64,000 bases of DNA. It comes from Brucella pseudintermedia. GTDB taxonomy: Bacteria; Pseudomonadota; Alphaproteobacteria; Rhizobiales; Rhizobiaceae. The DNA is taken from contig NZ_WBWE01000001.1 in the NCBI RefSeq assembly GCF_008932435.1, forward strand, positions 372,001 to 436,000, read 5' to 3'. The notes below the pieces were generated by a model that searched no databases, had not been told where the DNA came from, and worked only from the letters and a program-made list of their open reading frames with translations. The translations under genes and the position numbers were made by a program. Shown here one piece after another: positions 36,619 to 46,612 of the stretch (its first letter is position 1; each line of letters starts with the position of its first letter).

Positions 36619-36701
36619 CTCATCCTGAGCTTGCCGAAGGATCGAAGGAGAGAGGGAAACGCACTACGCCTGCCCCCATCCTTCGACAAGCTCAGGATGA
36701 G
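36619..36701. repeat. Inverted pair of CTCATCCTGAGCTTG-type repeats
   Basis: A 24-bp element (36619-36642) and its inverted copy (36678-36701) differ at one base and flank a 35-bp loop, between convergent dat and gguB. The core (CTCATCCTGAGCTTGTCGAAG) is one I associate with a repeat seen widely in alphaproteobacteria; family not verified. The hairpin could also end transcription in both directions. Confidence 0.75.
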
Positions 36702-36720
36702 GGACAAACGCCGAGGTTCC

Positions 36721-37923
36721 TCAGCGCTTCTGGTTATAGACGTCGATACACACAGCCCCCAGCAGCACGACCCCCTTGATGACCTGCTGGTAATCGATAC
36801 CGATGCCGAGGATCGACATGCCGTTGTTCATCACGCCCATGATCAGCGCGCCGATCACCGCACCCGTCACCCGACCGACGCCGCCATAGGCCGAGGCACC
36901 ACCGATGAAGCAGGCCGCGATCACGTCCAGCTCAAAGCCGATACCGGCCTTGGGCGTCGCCGTGTTGAGGCGGGCCGCAAAGACTAGACCGGCGAGTGCT
37001 GCCAGCACGCCCATATTGACGAATGCAAGGAAGGTCAGCCGCTCGGTCTTCACGCCGGAAAGCTTGGCGGCATGGCGGTTTCCGCCCACTGCATAAATCT
37101 GCCTCCCGAGCACCGTCCGGTTGGTGAGAAACGCATAGGCCGCGATCAGCACAGCCATGATGATGAGCACGTTCGGCAGGCCGCGATGCATGGAAATCAA
37201 CAGCGACAGATAGGCAATCGCGGCAAAGAACAGAATGTTCTTGATGACGAACAGGCCGAACGGCTCCGTTTCCACTTCATGGGCGATATGGCGCTGGCGC
37301 GATTTCACATTCTGCCAGATCATGAAACCTGCAAGCAGCACGCCGATGACGAGCGATGTCAGATAGACGCCGCCGCTTGTGCCGATGATTTCCGGAATGA
37401 ACCCCGACGACAGCTTCTGGAACACGACCGGAAACGGACCCACCGACTGCCCGCCCAGCACGGCCAGCATCAGGCCCTTGAAGACCAGCATTCCCGCCAG
37501 CGTCACGATGAAGGACGGAATATTGAAATAGGCGACCCAGAAGCCCTGTATCGCGCCGATGAGACCGCCCACCAGCAGGCACAGAATTGCCGCGATGGGA
37601 AAAGGCACGCCGAGCTTGACCATCATCACGGCAGCAAGCGCGCCGATAAAGCCGCAGACCGAGCCGACCGAAAGGTCGATATGGCCGGTGACGATGATGA
37701 GCAGCATGCCGAGCGCCATGATGACGATATAGCTGTTCTGCAGCACCAGATTGGTGAGGTTCAGCGGCTTCATCAGCACGCCGCCCGTCACGATCTGGAA
37801 AAAGATCATGATCGCGACCAGCGAGAGCAGCATGCCGGATTCGCGCAGATTGTTCTTGAGATAGCGCCCCACGCTGCTTGCCGGAACCTTCGATCCGCTG
37901 CTTCCGATGATATTCTCGCTCAT
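36721..37923 (-). CDS. gguB: Sugar ABC transporter permease GguB (multiple-monosaccharide type)
   Basis: 400-residue inner-membrane permease of the RbsC/XylH class with about ten hydrophobic segments. The signature [21 protein letters not shown] (residue ~75) and the C-terminal [31 protein letters not shown] are present. It overlaps gguA by four bases. With ChvE and GguA it forms the importer for arabinose, galactose, xylose or glucose-type sugars known from Agrobacterium. Confidence 0.92.
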   Translation of the reverse strand: MSENIIGSSGSKVPASSVGRYLKNNLRESGMLLSLVAIMIFFQIVTGGVLMKPLNLTNLVLQNSYIVIMALGMLLIIVTGHIDLSVGSVCGFIGALAAVMMVKLGVPFPIAAILCLLVGGLIGAIQGFWVAYFNIPSFIVTLAGMLVFKGLMLAVLGGQSVGPFPVVFQKLSSGFIPEIIGTSGGVYLTSLVIGVLLAGFMIWQNVKSRQRHIAHEVETEPFGLFVIKNILFFAAIAYLSLLISMHRGLPNVLIIMAVLIAAYAFLTNRTVLGRQIYAVGGNRHAAKLSGVKTERLTFLAFVNMGVLAALAGLVFAARLNTATPKAGIGFELDVIAACFIGGASAYGGVGRVTGAVIGALIMGVMNNGMSILGIGIDYQQVIKGVVLLGAVCIDVYNQKR

Positions 37924-39512
37924 TGCCGTTTTCCCTTGTTCCGCATGATGGCGCGCATGATATTTTCCTGCGTTGCTTCCTCTCCGGCGACTTCGCCGAC
38001 GAAAGCGCCTTCATGCATGACGACGATGCGGTCGCAGATGCCGATCAGTTCCGGCATTTCCGAAGAAATGACGACCACGCCCTTGCCGCTGTCTGCCAGT
38101 GAATTGATGATTGTGTAGATGTCGTATTTCGCGCCGACATCGATGCCGCGTGTCGGCTCGTCAAGGATGAGTACGTCCGGGCCGGTGAAGAGCCATTTCG
38201 ACAGCACCACCTTCTGCTGGTTGCCGCCCGAAAGCGTGCCGGTTTCCTGATAGACGTTGTGGCAGCGAATGCTCATCTGCTCGCGATAGGAATTCGCGAC
38301 CTTCATTTCGCGAATATCGTCGATGACGCCTTTCGGGCTGACACCGCGCAAATGCGCGAGCGAGATGTTGCGCGAAATATTCTCGCCCAGAACGAGGCCA
38401 AGCTTCTTGCGGTCCTCGGTCACATAGGCAAGGCCGGACTTGATCGCCCGCGCCACAGTGGAAATATCCGCCTGCTTGCCGTTGATGCGCGCCTCGCCAC
38501 TGATATTCGTGCCCCATGAACGCCCGAAAAGGCTCATGGCGAATTCCGTACGGCCCGCGCCCATCAATCCGGCAATGCCGACGATTTCGCCCGCGCGCAC
38601 CTTGAACGAGACGTTCTTGACCGAGTGCCGCTCCGGATGCAGCGGATGATAGACCGACCAGTTATCCACTTCAAAGATCACGTCACCGATCTTGGGATCA
38701 CGCTTCGGGTAGCGGCTCTCCAGATCGCGATCCACCATCTTGCGAATAATGTCGTCTTCCTCGACCTCTCCCGCATGGCAATCGAGCGTGGCGACCGCCT
38801 TGCCATCGCGCAGCACCGTGATCTTGTCGGCAACTTCGCGGATTTCGTTGAGCTTGTGCGAAATGAGGATCGACGTGATGCCCTGTGCGCGAAACTCCCG
38901 CAGAAGCGCAAGCAACGCCGCGCTGTCGGTCTCGTTGAGGCTCGCGGTCGGTTCATCGAGGATCAGAAGCCGCACGCGCTTTGACAATGCCTTGGCGATT
39001 TCGACAAGCTGCTGCTTGCCGACACCAATATCGGTGACGAGCGTATCTGGCTGCTCCGACAGGCCAACCTTCTGCAAAAGCTCACGGGTGCGCTTGTGCA
39101 CCGTGCTGCGATCAATGACACCATAGCTCGCCGGCGGATTGACGAGGAAAATGTTCTCGGCAATCGTCATCAGCGGTATGAGCGCCAGCTCCTGATGGAT
39201 GATGACGATACCGAGCGCTTCGGAATCGTTGATGTCGCGAAACTGCCGTTCCTCGCCGTCAAAGAAGATCGATCCTTCGTAGCTGCCATGCGGATAAACA
39301 CCCGACAGCACCTTCATCAGGGTCGACTTGCCCGCCCCGTTCTCGCCCACAAAGGCGTGGATCTCGCCCGGCATCACGGTAAAATTGACATCGCTCAGCG
39401 CTTTGACAACCCCGAAAGACTTGCTGATGCCGCGCATTTCCAGAAGCGGCTTGCCGGTGATTTCCGGCTTGCCGTCAGGCTGCTCGCGCAGGACAGGATT
39501 GGCTACATTCAT
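37920..39512 (-). CDS. gguA: Sugar ABC transporter ATPase GguA
   Basis: 530 residues with two fused ABC domains. N-domain: Walker [15 protein letters not shown], Walker [13 protein letters not shown]-domain: degenerate Walker [15 protein letters not shown], signature [15 protein letters not shown] and Walker [15 protein letters not shown]. This layout is standard for monosaccharide importers. GGGAGCGAGCG precedes the ATG. It is separated from chvE by two strong stem-loops. Confidence 0.94.
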   Translation of the reverse strand: MNVANPVLREQPDGKPEITGKPLLEMRGISKSFGVVKALSDVNFTVMPGEIHAFVGENGAGKSTLMKVLSGVYPHGSYEGSIFFDGEERQFRDINDSEALGIVIIHQELALIPLMTIAENIFLVNPPASYGVIDRSTVHKRTRELLQKVGLSEQPDTLVTDIGVGKQQLVEIAKALSKRVRLLILDEPTASLNETDSAALLALLREFRAQGITSILISHKLNEIREVADKITVLRDGKAVATLDCHAGEVEEDDIIRKMVDRDLESRYPKRDPKIGDVIFEVDNWSVYHPLHPERHSVKNVSFKVRAGEIVGIAGLMGAGRTEFAMSLFGRSWGTNISGEARINGKQADISTVARAIKSGLAYVTEDRKKLGLVLGENISRNISLAHLRGVSPKGVIDDIREMKVANSYREQMSIRCHNVYQETGTLSGGNQQKVVLSKWLFTGPDVLILDEPTRGIDVGAKYDIYTIINSLADSGKGVVVISSEMPELIGICDRIVVMHEGAFVGEVAGEEATQENIMRAIMRNKGKRQ

Positions 39513-39583
39513 CGCTCGCTCCCATTACAAGTTCTGCAACCATTGCCCACACAAAAAGACAACGCTGTCAATCGTCAAGCCTA

Positions 39584-39603
39584 CCCCAGCCGTAAGGCTG
39601 GGG
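39584..39603 (-). terminator. Stem-loop in the chvE-gguA gap
   Basis: CCCCAGCC-GTAA-GGCTGGGG, 8-bp perfect stem, between the binding-protein gene and the ATPase gene. Probably limits read-through or protects the upstream mRNA. Confidence 0.6.
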
Positions 39604-39630
39604 GGTTTGGGGCAATGGCTTGCAGAAAGC

Positions 39631-39658
39631 TCCGGGCATATCCTCCGATATGCCCGGA
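39631..39658 (-). terminator. Stem-loop directly after chvE
   Basis: TCCGGGCATATC-CTCC-GATATGCCCGGA, 12-bp perfect stem starting 9 bases after the chvE stop. It has no T-run, as for mRNA-stabilising hairpins that raise binding protein over permease. Confidence 0.7.
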
Positions 39659-39666
39659 ACATGAAA

Positions 39667-40731
39667 TTACTGGATCTGGTCTTCCTTGTAGTAACTGCTA
39701 TCGACCAGAACCTGTTTCCAGTTCGACTTGTCGACGATCACCGGCTTGAGCAGATAGGACGGCACGACCTTGACGCCATTGTCATAGGTCTTGGTGTCGT
39801 TGACTTCCGGCTCCGTGCCGCTCATCAGCGCATCGACCATGTCGACCGTGACCTTGGCCAGTTCACGGGTATCCTTGAAGATTGTCGAGTTCTGCTCACC
39901 GGCAAGGATCGACTTCACCGAAGGCACTTCCGCGTCCTGACCGGAGACAACCGGCATCGGCATGTCGCCGCTGCCATAGCCTACACCCTTGAGCGACGAG
40001 AGGATACCGATGGAAATGCCGTCATAGGGCGACAGGACCGCATCGAGCTTCTTGTCGGCATAATAGGCGGAAAGGATCGAATCCATGCGAGCCTGGGCGG
40101 TTGCGCCGTCCCAGCGCAGGGTCGCCACCTTGTCCATGCCGGTCTGGCCGCTGCCGATAACGACCTTGCCGCTATCGATATAAGGCTGCAGCACCGACAT
40201 CGCGCCGTTGTAGAAGAAATATGCGTTGTTATCGTCCGGCGAGCCGCCGAAAAGTTCGATATTGAACGGGCCCGGCTTGTTCTTCAGGTCCAGAGCCTTT
40301 TCGATGGACTGTGCCTGCAGCACGCCGACCTGGAAATTGTCGAAGGTCGCATAGTAATCGACATTCGGCGTATCGCGGATCAGGCGATCATAGGCGATGA
40401 CCTTGATGCCCGCATCGTGCGCCTTGGCCAGAACATCGGAAAGCGTCGTGCCGTCGATGGACGCAACGACGAGAACCTTGGCGCCCTTGGTCACCATGTT
40501 CTCGATCTGCGCAAGCTGGTTCGGCACATCGTCTTCGGCGTATTGAAGATCGGTCTGGTAGCCGCGCTCCTTCAACACCTTGACCATGTTGTCGCCATCG
40601 GCAATCCAGCGCGCCGAAGACTTCGTCGGCATGGCGACGGCGACAAGACCCTTGTCTTCCGCATGCGCCAGACCGCTAAAGGCAAGCGCGGCCATCGCGA
40701 CTGCCAGTGTTAGAGATTTCATGCCTGCCAT
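39667..40731 (-). CDS. chvE: Periplasmic sugar-binding protein ChvE
   Basis: 354 residues, same length as Agrobacterium ChvE. The signal peptide is cleaved near [10 protein letters not shown]. The mature protein opens with [20 protein letters not shown], the ChvE/MmsE type. Sugar-contacting segments are [19 protein letters not shown] and [19 protein letters not shown]. Start chosen at MAGMKS because GGGAGTGAGAC lies just upstream; a start three codons later is possible. It delivers monosaccharides to GguAB. In Agrobacterium it is also a virulence sugar sensor; no VirA-like partner is visible here. Confidence 0.93.
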   Translation of the reverse strand: MAGMKSLTLAVAMAALAFSGLAHAEDKGLVAVAMPTKSSARWIADGDNMVKVLKERGYQTDLQYAEDDVPNQLAQIENMVTKGAKVLVVASIDGTTLSDVLAKAHDAGIKVIAYDRLIRDTPNVDYYATFDNFQVGVLQAQSIEKALDLKNKPGPFNIELFGGSPDDNNAYFFYNGAMSVLQPYIDSGKVVIGSGQTGMDKVATLRWDGATAQARMDSILSAYYADKKLDAVLSPYDGISIGILSSLKGVGYGSGDMPMPVVSGQDAEVPSVKSILAGEQNSTIFKDTRELAKVTVDMVDALMSGTEPEVNDTKTYDNGVKVVPSYLLKPVIVDKSNWKQVLVDSSYYKEDQIQ

Positions 40732-40750
40732 TGTCTCACTCCCAAATTGG

Positions 40751-40768
40751 GACAGGTTTGCGCCTGTC
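40751..40768 (-). promoter_or_regulatory. Palindrome upstream of chvE
   Basis: GACAGG-N6-CCTGTC, perfect 6-bp arms, 20 bases before the chvE start. It sits between CCCAAATT and TCCCAAAA tracts that form a further imperfect pair. Candidate operator or leader hairpin for separate chvE control. Confidence 0.45.
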
Positions 40769-40831
40769 GTTCTCCCAAAATTTCCGCCCCCGCCTTCCGG
40801 CCACGCGGAATTCCTCACATCGTGGGCCTCG

Positions 40832-41464
40832 TCAGCCCGCGATCTTGTCCCATGCCGCAACCGCGCGTCCGGCACGTTCGCGAACCTCAGCCGCCGTAAA
40901 ACCGGCCTTGTAAAGACTGGAACCCAATCCGAAACAGCTCACGCCCGCTGTCCGAAAGGTCGCAAAATCCGCTTCGGAAACGCCGCCCACGGCACCGACC
41001 GGAATATCCTTCGGCAAGACGGCGCATACCGCCTTAATGCCGTCAGCACCCAGCACGCTTGCCGGAAAGAACTTCAGTGCCGATGCGCCTGCGCGGATCG
41101 CCGTGAACGCTTCCGTCGGCGTGAACACACCCGGCATCGTCACCATGCCATGCTGTCCGGCACGGCGGATGACATCCGGCTCAACATTCGGGCTGACCAG
41201 CAGCCTGCCGCCCACATCATTGAGACGGTCCACATCTTCGACACTCAGCACGGTCCCGGCCCCGATCAACACATTGGCGGGCGCAAGCTTCACAGCCTTC
41301 GCGATCGACATAAACGGCTCCGGCGAATTGAGCGGGATTTCGATAGCCTCGAAACCGGTTTCGATCAGTGCACCGACAATCGCCTCGGTCTCCTCCGGGC
41401 GAATGCCGCGCAGGATCGCGACCAGCGGATAGCGCAATTTCGGCCATGCGATGCGGTCACTCAT
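40832..41464 (-). CDS. dgoA: 2-dehydro-3-deoxy-6-phosphogalactonate aldolase
   Basis: 210-residue KDPG/KDPGal aldolase. Visible are [11 protein letters not shown], the Glu in [22 protein letters not shown], and the Schiff-base Lys in ALKFFPAS. The C-terminal VGGVSEADF and [11 protein letters not shown] match the DgoA branch. It splits KDPGal to pyruvate and glyceraldehyde 3-phosphate. It overlaps dgoK by four bases. Confidence 0.93.
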   Translation of the reverse strand: MSDRIAWPKLRYPLVAILRGIRPEETEAIVGALIETGFEAIEIPLNSPEPFMSIAKAVKLAPANVLIGAGTVLSVEDVDRLNDVGGRLLVSPNVEPDVIRRAGQHGMVTMPGVFTPTEAFTAIRAGASALKFFPASVLGADGIKAVCAVLPKDIPVGAVGGVSEADFATFRTAGVSCFGLGSSLYKAGFTAAEVRERAGRAVAAWDKIAG

Positions 41465-42390
41465 TGCGCAGTTCCTCCGAAAGCGTGCCGTGCCGCCATG
41501 AACAGTCCATCACGCACCAGCTCGTCCGCCGCCACGCGCCGAACCGTCAAGCCGCCGATTTCAAGCGCACTGCCGTAGAGCGCGCCCATCGTGTCATCCG
41601 AAAGGAGCAGCACTTCTCCGGGTCCGCCGTAAAGCGTGCGCCCGCCCGCAACCTCCAGCCCGATCAGCAGGCCGGAAAGCCGCGCCAGCTGGTCGGTCGG
41701 CTTGCGATCATGCACGAGCCATCCTGCGCGAATGGAGAAAAGCGCGTTGGAAATCAGCGCCGGATTTTCGAGCGACGCCCTGACGCCCGCTGCGAAAGCC
41801 GCGCCATGCGGATCGGCCCCGCCCGCACCTTCCAGCGCACCGGCCAGCACAGACTTGTCCTTCAAAAGAGCGAACATTTCGCCGGTCATGAAGGTTCGGT
41901 AATCGGCAAGACCGCCATCGGCAATCCGCACCCATTTGGCATGGGTGCCGGGCATGACGACAACGGCATCGCGGGTACCACCATGCACGAGGCCGAGCAG
42001 CTTTGTCTCCTCGCCGCGCATCACATCGGGCGATGCCTCGTCCCGCCGCGCAACGCCCGGCAGCATGATGACGTTGCGGCGCGCAGGCACGCGCACCGCA
42101 GCCTTCACGATACCGTCCAGCCCGGCGGGAAGGCTCATATAAGGAGCCTCGATCCAGCCAGTCCGCGAACCGGCCATCCCGCAGATCACCACCGGCAGAT
42201 CATCCGGCGCACTGAGCGAAGCAAGGTGCCGTTCGAGCGTCGGCTCAAAACCAGCTTCCTTTGCCTGCAACAATCCATCGTCGCCGCGGCTTTCGCCCAG
42301 CACATTGCCATCGCGATCCAGCGTCCAGAGGCGGAACCGGGTGGTGCCCCAGTCCGCTACTGCTGCAAATGGCTTTTTATCGAGAGCCAT
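41461..42390 (-). CDS. dgoK: 2-dehydro-3-deoxygalactonokinase
   Basis: 309-residue sugar kinase of the ASKHA fold. VADWGTTRFRLWTLD near the N-terminus is the phosphate-binding strand, followed by VICGMAGSRTGWIEAPY and MPGTHAKWVRI. It phosphorylates 2-dehydro-3-deoxygalactonate for DgoA. The start MALDKKPF is 11 bases after the dehydratase stop and is chosen over an unsupported 43-codon extension. It is coupled to dgoA. Confidence 0.93.
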   Translation of the reverse strand: MALDKKPFAAVADWGTTRFRLWTLDRDGNVLGESRGDDGLLQAKEAGFEPTLERHLASLSAPDDLPVVICGMAGSRTGWIEAPYMSLPAGLDGIVKAAVRVPARRNVIMLPGVARRDEASPDVMRGEETKLLGLVHGGTRDAVVVMPGTHAKWVRIADGGLADYRTFMTGEMFALLKDKSVLAGALEGAGGADPHGAAFAAGVRASLENPALISNALFSIRAGWLVHDRKPTDQLARLSGLLIGLEVAGGRTLYGGPGEVLLLSDDTMGALYGSALEIGGLTVRRVAADELVRDGLFMAARHAFGGTAQ

Positions 42391-42401
42391 CCGGGTCGGC
42401 C

Positions 42402-44207
42402 TTAGTGGTTGTCTCGCGGCAGGCCACGCGTATGCGCGATATCCTGATACTTGACCGCATTTTCCAGAACCGCGCCGGTTTCCATCTGGCCGACAACCGC
42501 ACGCTGGATTTCCTGCCACGGCGTCTGGCTTTCCGGATATTTATAGCCGCCAGCCGCTTCCAAAGCCTTGCGGCGCTCAGCCAGTTCCTCATCGGAAATC
42601 AGGATATCCGCAGTGCCGCGACCGAGATCGATGCGCACGCGGTCGCCGGTCTTCAAAATGGCGAGACCACCGCCTGCCGCAGCTTCCGGCGAGGCATTGA
42701 GGATGGAAGGCGAACCCGAAGTGCCCGACTGGCGACCGTCGCCGATGCAAGGCAGCGAAGTAACGCCCTTCTTCAAGAGATAATCCGGCGCGCGCATGTT
42801 GACGACTTCCGCCGCACCCGGATAACCGATCGGCCCGGCACCGCGCATGAACAGCACCGTATGCTCGTCGATTTCCAGCGACGGATCGTCGATGCGGTGA
42901 TGGTAATCCTCCGGCCCGTCGAACACGACCGCCTTGCCTTCAAAGGCATTCGGATCCTTGTCGTCGGAAAGGTAACGATTGCGGAACTCGTCCGAAATGA
43001 CGCTCAGCTTCATGATCGCCGACGAGAACAGATTGCCGCGCAGCACGCGGAAACCGGCATGCTTCTTCAGCGGCTGGTCGTAGGTCTTGATGACATTGCC
43101 ATCTTCGATGGTCGCGTTCTTGCAGTTCTCGCCAATGGTCTTGCCGTTGACGGTCAGCGCATCCTCATTGATGAGCCCCTGTCCCATCAGCTGATTGACG
43201 ACAGCCGGGACACCGCCGGCATGATAATAGTCCTCGCCCAGATATTCACCGGCAGGCTGGAGATTGACCAGAAGCGGAATTTCCTCGCCATATTTCTGCC
43301 AGTCATCCACCGTCAGCTCCACGCCGACATGGCGCGCCAGAGCGTTCAGGTGGATCGGCGCATTGGTCGAGCCGCCAATGGCGGAATTGACGCGGATCGC
43401 ATTGACGAAGGCATCCTTGGTCAGAATGTCCGACGGCTTCAGGTCTTCATGAACCATTTCCACAATGCGGCGTCCCGTCAGATAAGCCACTTCCTGACGG
43501 TCGCGATACGGCGCCGGAATAGCGGCGGAACCGGGAAGCTGCATGCCGAGCGCTTCGGCAAGCGAGTTCATGGTCGTGGCCGTGCCCATCGTGTTGCAAT
43601 AGCCGGTCGATGGAGCGGAAGATGCAACCAGCTTGACGAAGCCCTGATAGTCGATCTCGCCCTTGGCCAGCAATTCGCGCGCCTTCCAGACGATGGTGCC
43701 CGAACCCGTGCGTTCGCCACGGAACCAGCCATTGAGCATCGGGCCCACCGAAAGGGCGATGGCCGGAATATTGACGGTTGCCGCCGCCATCAGGCAGGCA
43801 GGCGTGGTCTTGTCGCAACCAATCGTCAGCACGACGCCATCGAGCGGATAGCCGTAAAGCACTTCCACGAGGCCGAGATAGGCAAGGTTGCGGTCGAGAC
43901 CGGCGGTCGGGCGCTTGCCGGTTTCCTGAATCGGGTGCACCGGAAATTCAATGACGATGCCACCCGCCTCGCGGACGCCTTCGCGAACACGCTTGGCCAG
44001 TTCCAGATGATGGCGGTTGCAAGGCGAGAGATCGGAACCCGTCTGCGCAATGCCGATGATCGGGCGACCGGACTGCAACTCTTCCTGGCTTAGGCCGTAA
44101 TTCATGTAACGCTCCAGATAGAGCGCGGTCATATCGACATTATCGGGATTGTCGAACCAGGCGCGCGAGCGGAGCTTCGGTGTTTTCGGAGAGACGGGCT
44201 TGTTCAT
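42402..44207 (-). CDS. IlvD/Edd-family sugar-acid dehydratase (L-arabinonate/D-galactonate type)
   Basis: 601-residue Fe-S dehydratase. Cluster-binding Cys residues are in [22 protein letters not shown] and [16 protein letters not shown]. The enzyme core matches the pentonate/hexonate dehydratase branch (about 580-600 residues), not biosynthetic IlvD. MNKPVSPK follows an AGGA site; an ATG five codons upstream has none. In context it should dehydrate L-arabinonate to 2-keto-3-deoxy-L-arabinonate, D-galactonate to 2-dehydro-3-deoxygalactonate, or both, feeding gguC and dgoKA. Confidence 0.85.
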   Translation of the reverse strand: MNKPVSPKTPKLRSRAWFDNPDNVDMTALYLERYMNYGLSQEELQSGRPIIGIAQTGSDLSPCNRHHLELAKRVREGVREAGGIVIEFPVHPIQETGKRPTAGLDRNLAYLGLVEVLYGYPLDGVVLTIGCDKTTPACLMAAATVNIPAIALSVGPMLNGWFRGERTGSGTIVWKARELLAKGEIDYQGFVKLVASSAPSTGYCNTMGTATTMNSLAEALGMQLPGSAAIPAPYRDRQEVAYLTGRRIVEMVHEDLKPSDILTKDAFVNAIRVNSAIGGSTNAPIHLNALARHVGVELTVDDWQKYGEEIPLLVNLQPAGEYLGEDYYHAGGVPAVVNQLMGQGLINEDALTVNGKTIGENCKNATIEDGNVIKTYDQPLKKHAGFRVLRGNLFSSAIMKLSVISDEFRNRYLSDDKDPNAFEGKAVVFDGPEDYHHRIDDPSLEIDEHTVLFMRGAGPIGYPGAAEVVNMRAPDYLLKKGVTSLPCIGDGRQSGTSGSPSILNASPEAAAGGGLAILKTGDRVRIDLGRGTADILISDEELAERRKALEAAGGYKYPESQTPWQEIQRAVVGQMETGAVLENAVKYQDIAHTRGLPRDNH

Positions 44208-44305
44208 TTCATTGTCCTGCATGGGTAAGAGACCAGAAAGCGATCTCGATTCCTTCGACGCCGATCCTTAAAAATCAGATCGACATTCCAGATGTTTGGT
44301 TCATC

Positions 44306-44348
44306 GCGCATCTTGTCCGAAAACCGTTTCACACTTTCCGGGATGCGC
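44306..44348. repeat. Palindromic intergenic repeat (GCGCATC...GATGCGC)
   Basis: GCGCATC (44306-44312) and GATGCGC (44342-44348) flank a CCGAAAACCG...ACTTTCCGG core. I associate this pattern with a very common short repeat in Brucella, Ochrobactrum and rhizobia. It ends at the stop region of the dehydrogenase gene. Confidence 0.65.
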
Positions 44349-44349
44349 T

Positions 44350-45285
44350 TTAATCTTCAAAAGCTTCGACGACATGGCGCTTTCCGAGCAGAAACGCATC
44401 GGCCACATGGGTCAGCGGAGCGAGATCGACATCCGAACGCCCCGCGCCGATCAATTGCACGAAACGCTTGTAAAGTCGTTGATATTCACGGTCAGGTTCG
44501 GCCATCTTCTCAGCCCCGGCAACGGTCAGGCGGCTGCCGCCATGGCTGAGCAGAACCGTGCCCTTGTCCGTCTCAACGCGAATATCCCAAGTCTGCGGGC
44601 CGGTTTGCCGCCAGTCCAGTTCAAACGAAACCGGTATGCCGCTTTCCGTCTGGAACTTGAGGTCAGCGGCAATGGGCGCCGCGCGGTTTTCTGGAAAGTA
44701 CAGATCGGATTGGGTCAGGAAAAAGCGTTCCGGCAGGATATGCGTGACGATTGAAAGCGCATTGATGCCCGGATCGAACACGCCAAGCCCGCCCGGCTCC
44801 CATATCCATTGCTGGCCGGGGTGCCAGTGGCGCACATCTTCCTTCCATATGACCGAAACCGAACGGATTTCCGCATCTGTCAAAAATTCCCGCGCCGGTT
44901 CGACCGCTGCGGCCTCGCGTGAATGCCACGTGGCATAGAGCGTAACGCCTTGTGCTTCAGCGAGCCGCTCCAGCGCCTGCACTTCCGAAATGGTCGCGCC
45001 GGGAGGCTTTTCGAGCATCACATGCTTGCGCGCCTTCAGGGCTGCATAGGCTTGGGCGAAGCGGCCTTGTGGCGGTGTGCACAGCGACACCGCGTCAATG
45101 GCGACATCGCTGCCAAGCAACTGCTCGATATCGTGAAAGGACGGCAGACCGTCCAGCCCGGCATTGCGGCTGGCAATGGCTTTCAGCTCGATGCCATCGA
45201 CGGCTTCAATCGACGGCAGATGCTGGTCGCGCGCGATCTTGCCGAGACCGACGATTGCAAGCGCGATGTTTGATTGCGCCGCCAT
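44350..45285 (-). CDS. Gfo/Idh/MocA-family sugar 1-dehydrogenase (D-galactose/L-arabinose type)
   Basis: 311-residue NAD(P)-dependent dehydrogenase. The Rossmann motif is ALAIVGLGKIARDQHLP at residues ~8-24, and the family EKPP motif is in HVMLEKPPGATISE (~residue 95), with WHSREAAAVEP following. It resembles Pseudomonas galactose dehydrogenase and azospirillum-type arabinose dehydrogenase. It would oxidise the imported sugar to its lactone. One base separates it from gguC. The palindromic repeat lies just after its stop. Confidence 0.83.
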   Translation of the reverse strand: MAAQSNIALAIVGLGKIARDQHLPSIEAVDGIELKAIASRNAGLDGLPSFHDIEQLLGSDVAIDAVSLCTPPQGRFAQAYAALKARKHVMLEKPPGATISEVQALERLAEAQGVTLYATWHSREAAAVEPAREFLTDAEIRSVSVIWKEDVRHWHPGQQWIWEPGGLGVFDPGINALSIVTHILPERFFLTQSDLYFPENRAAPIAADLKFQTESGIPVSFELDWRQTGPQTWDIRVETDKGTVLLSHGGSRLTVAGAEKMAEPDREYQRLYKRFVQLIGAGRSDVDLAPLTHVADAFLLGKRHVVEAFED

Positions 45286-45286
45286 T

Positions 45287-46279
45287 TCAGAGCGCCTTCA
45301 CGACAACGTCTTCGGCGGCTGCCTGCGCCAGCCTGTTGACCAGCGGATAGCGGAACGGCTTGGCGGAAATCTCGAACTGGTCGCCAGTTTGCGTCTTCAC
45401 GCCTTCCGAGAACGATAGGGTCGCCGTGCCGAAGAAATGGACGTGAATATCGCCCGGACGGCGGAACAGTTCATATTTGAAATGATGGTGTTCCAGATTG
45501 GCAATCGTGTGCGACATGTTCGCTTCGCCCGAGAGGAACGGCTTTTCAAAAATGACCTCATTGCCGCGGCGAATGCGCGATACGCCTTCCACATGATCCG
45601 GCAGCGCGCCCACATAAAGTTCCGGCCCGAGCGCCGCCTGCCGCAGCTTGGAATGAGCAAGCCAGAGATAATTCTGCTTCTCCGTCACATGGTCGGAAAA
45701 TTCATTGGCAAGGCAGAAGCCGAGCCGGAACGGCGTACCATCCGGGCCGATCAGGTAGATGCCCGCCAGTTCTGGTTCCTCGCCGCCGTCTTCGGCGAAG
45801 GAAGGCGAAACCAGTTCGCCGCCAGTTGCCACCAGCGCGGAACCATCGCCCTTGTAGAACCATTCAGGCTGCACGCCGGTCTCGCCCGGCTTCGGCTTGC
45901 CGCCCTCGACGCCCATCAGGAACATGCGCATGGAATCGGTCGGCTTTTCAGCCGCCTGCGCGGCCTTGTGCATCTTGTCGCGACCGTCGGCGGAACCGAG
46001 ATGCGTCAGGCCCGTACCGGCAACGATCAGATGCGCTGGATCGGCATGGGTGATCGGCAAGCCGACGCGACCCGCAGCAAGCGCTGCTTCTATATCGACG
46101 GCTTCGCCCTTGCCGCTCTGCGCCACCTGTTCTTCAAGGCTGATGCCTGCGGCAATTGCCGCCGAGGCCAGTTCATAAGTCGTTGCCACGCCCCTGACGA
46201 CATGCGCCGCTCCCTCGTCATTGCAGGCAGCCACACGCATTTCTCCGCTTTCATCGCGGAACTGGACCAGACGTAACAT
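45287..46279 (-). CDS. gguC: GguC-family fumarylacetoacetase-like enzyme, probable 2-keto-3-deoxy-L-arabinonate dehydratase (AraD1)
   Basis: 330 residues, AraD1/GguC family with FAH-type fold. Segments include VAGTGLTHLGSADGRD, EPELAGIYLIGPDGTPFRLG (metal Glu region) and GFCLANEFSDHVTEKQNYL. Family members convert 2-keto-3-deoxy-L-arabinonate to 2-oxoglutarate semialdehyde. In Agrobacterium gguC is linked to gguAB, as here. GGGAGGTTGA precedes the ATG. First gene of the eight-gene minus-strand sugar operon. The semialdehyde dehydrogenase needed next is not in the cluster. Confidence 0.86.
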   Translation of the reverse strand: MLRLVQFRDESGEMRVAACNDEGAAHVVRGVATTYELASAAIAAGISLEEQVAQSGKGEAVDIEAALAAGRVGLPITHADPAHLIVAGTGLTHLGSADGRDKMHKAAQAAEKPTDSMRMFLMGVEGGKPKPGETGVQPEWFYKGDGSALVATGGELVSPSFAEDGGEEPELAGIYLIGPDGTPFRLGFCLANEFSDHVTEKQNYLWLAHSKLRQAALGPELYVGALPDHVEGVSRIRRGNEVIFEKPFLSGEANMSHTIANLEHHHFKYELFRRPGDIHVHFFGTATLSFSEGVKTQTGDQFEISAKPFRYPLVNRLAQAAAEDVVVKAL

Positions 46280-46612
46280 TCAACCTCCCATTTTCCGCAT
46301 TACCCTTTGCGGAATTCACCCTGACCGCTTGAAAACACCAGAAGGCGTCAATCCACGGTTCGCGTTATTAATATGACTATTTTGCTGTGGGTCGCTTTGT
46401 CAAGCAAGCAGACGCCCCCACATGCAACGTTCAGAAAAACGGCTCGACCAACCTTGCGTCAAGCCTTTGTTTAATATTCATAAATTTGGATATTGCCCGT
46501 TTGTCGCACCGGCATTTTATTGGGAAATACCGAAAGGCGCTTGCCATAAAGTAATATTATATGCTTCATAAAAGCGAAGGCCGGGAGGGCCTTGATATTG
46601 GGAGGAACTATC
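46280..46612. promoter_or_regulatory. Divergent promoter region between gguC and ytfQ
   Basis: 333 bp, AT-rich, without a credible ORF. It must hold the promoters of both sugar operons. A TTGCCA hexamer at about 46541 and TATA-rich DNA after it are a possible ytfQ promoter, but spacing is poor. AATAT...ATATT arms near 46473-46494 are a weak operator candidate. No clear palindrome stands out. Confidence 0.4.

Noticed and set aside
42261-44093. 610-codon open frame on the + strand
   Set aside because: It lies opposite the IlvD-type dehydratase and dgoK start; the Fe-S dehydratase motifs show that the minus strand is coding.
46535-46575. Sigma-70-like promoter before ytfQ
   Set aside because: TTGCCA is present but no good -10 hexamer occurs at 16-18 bases; not listed as a promoter.
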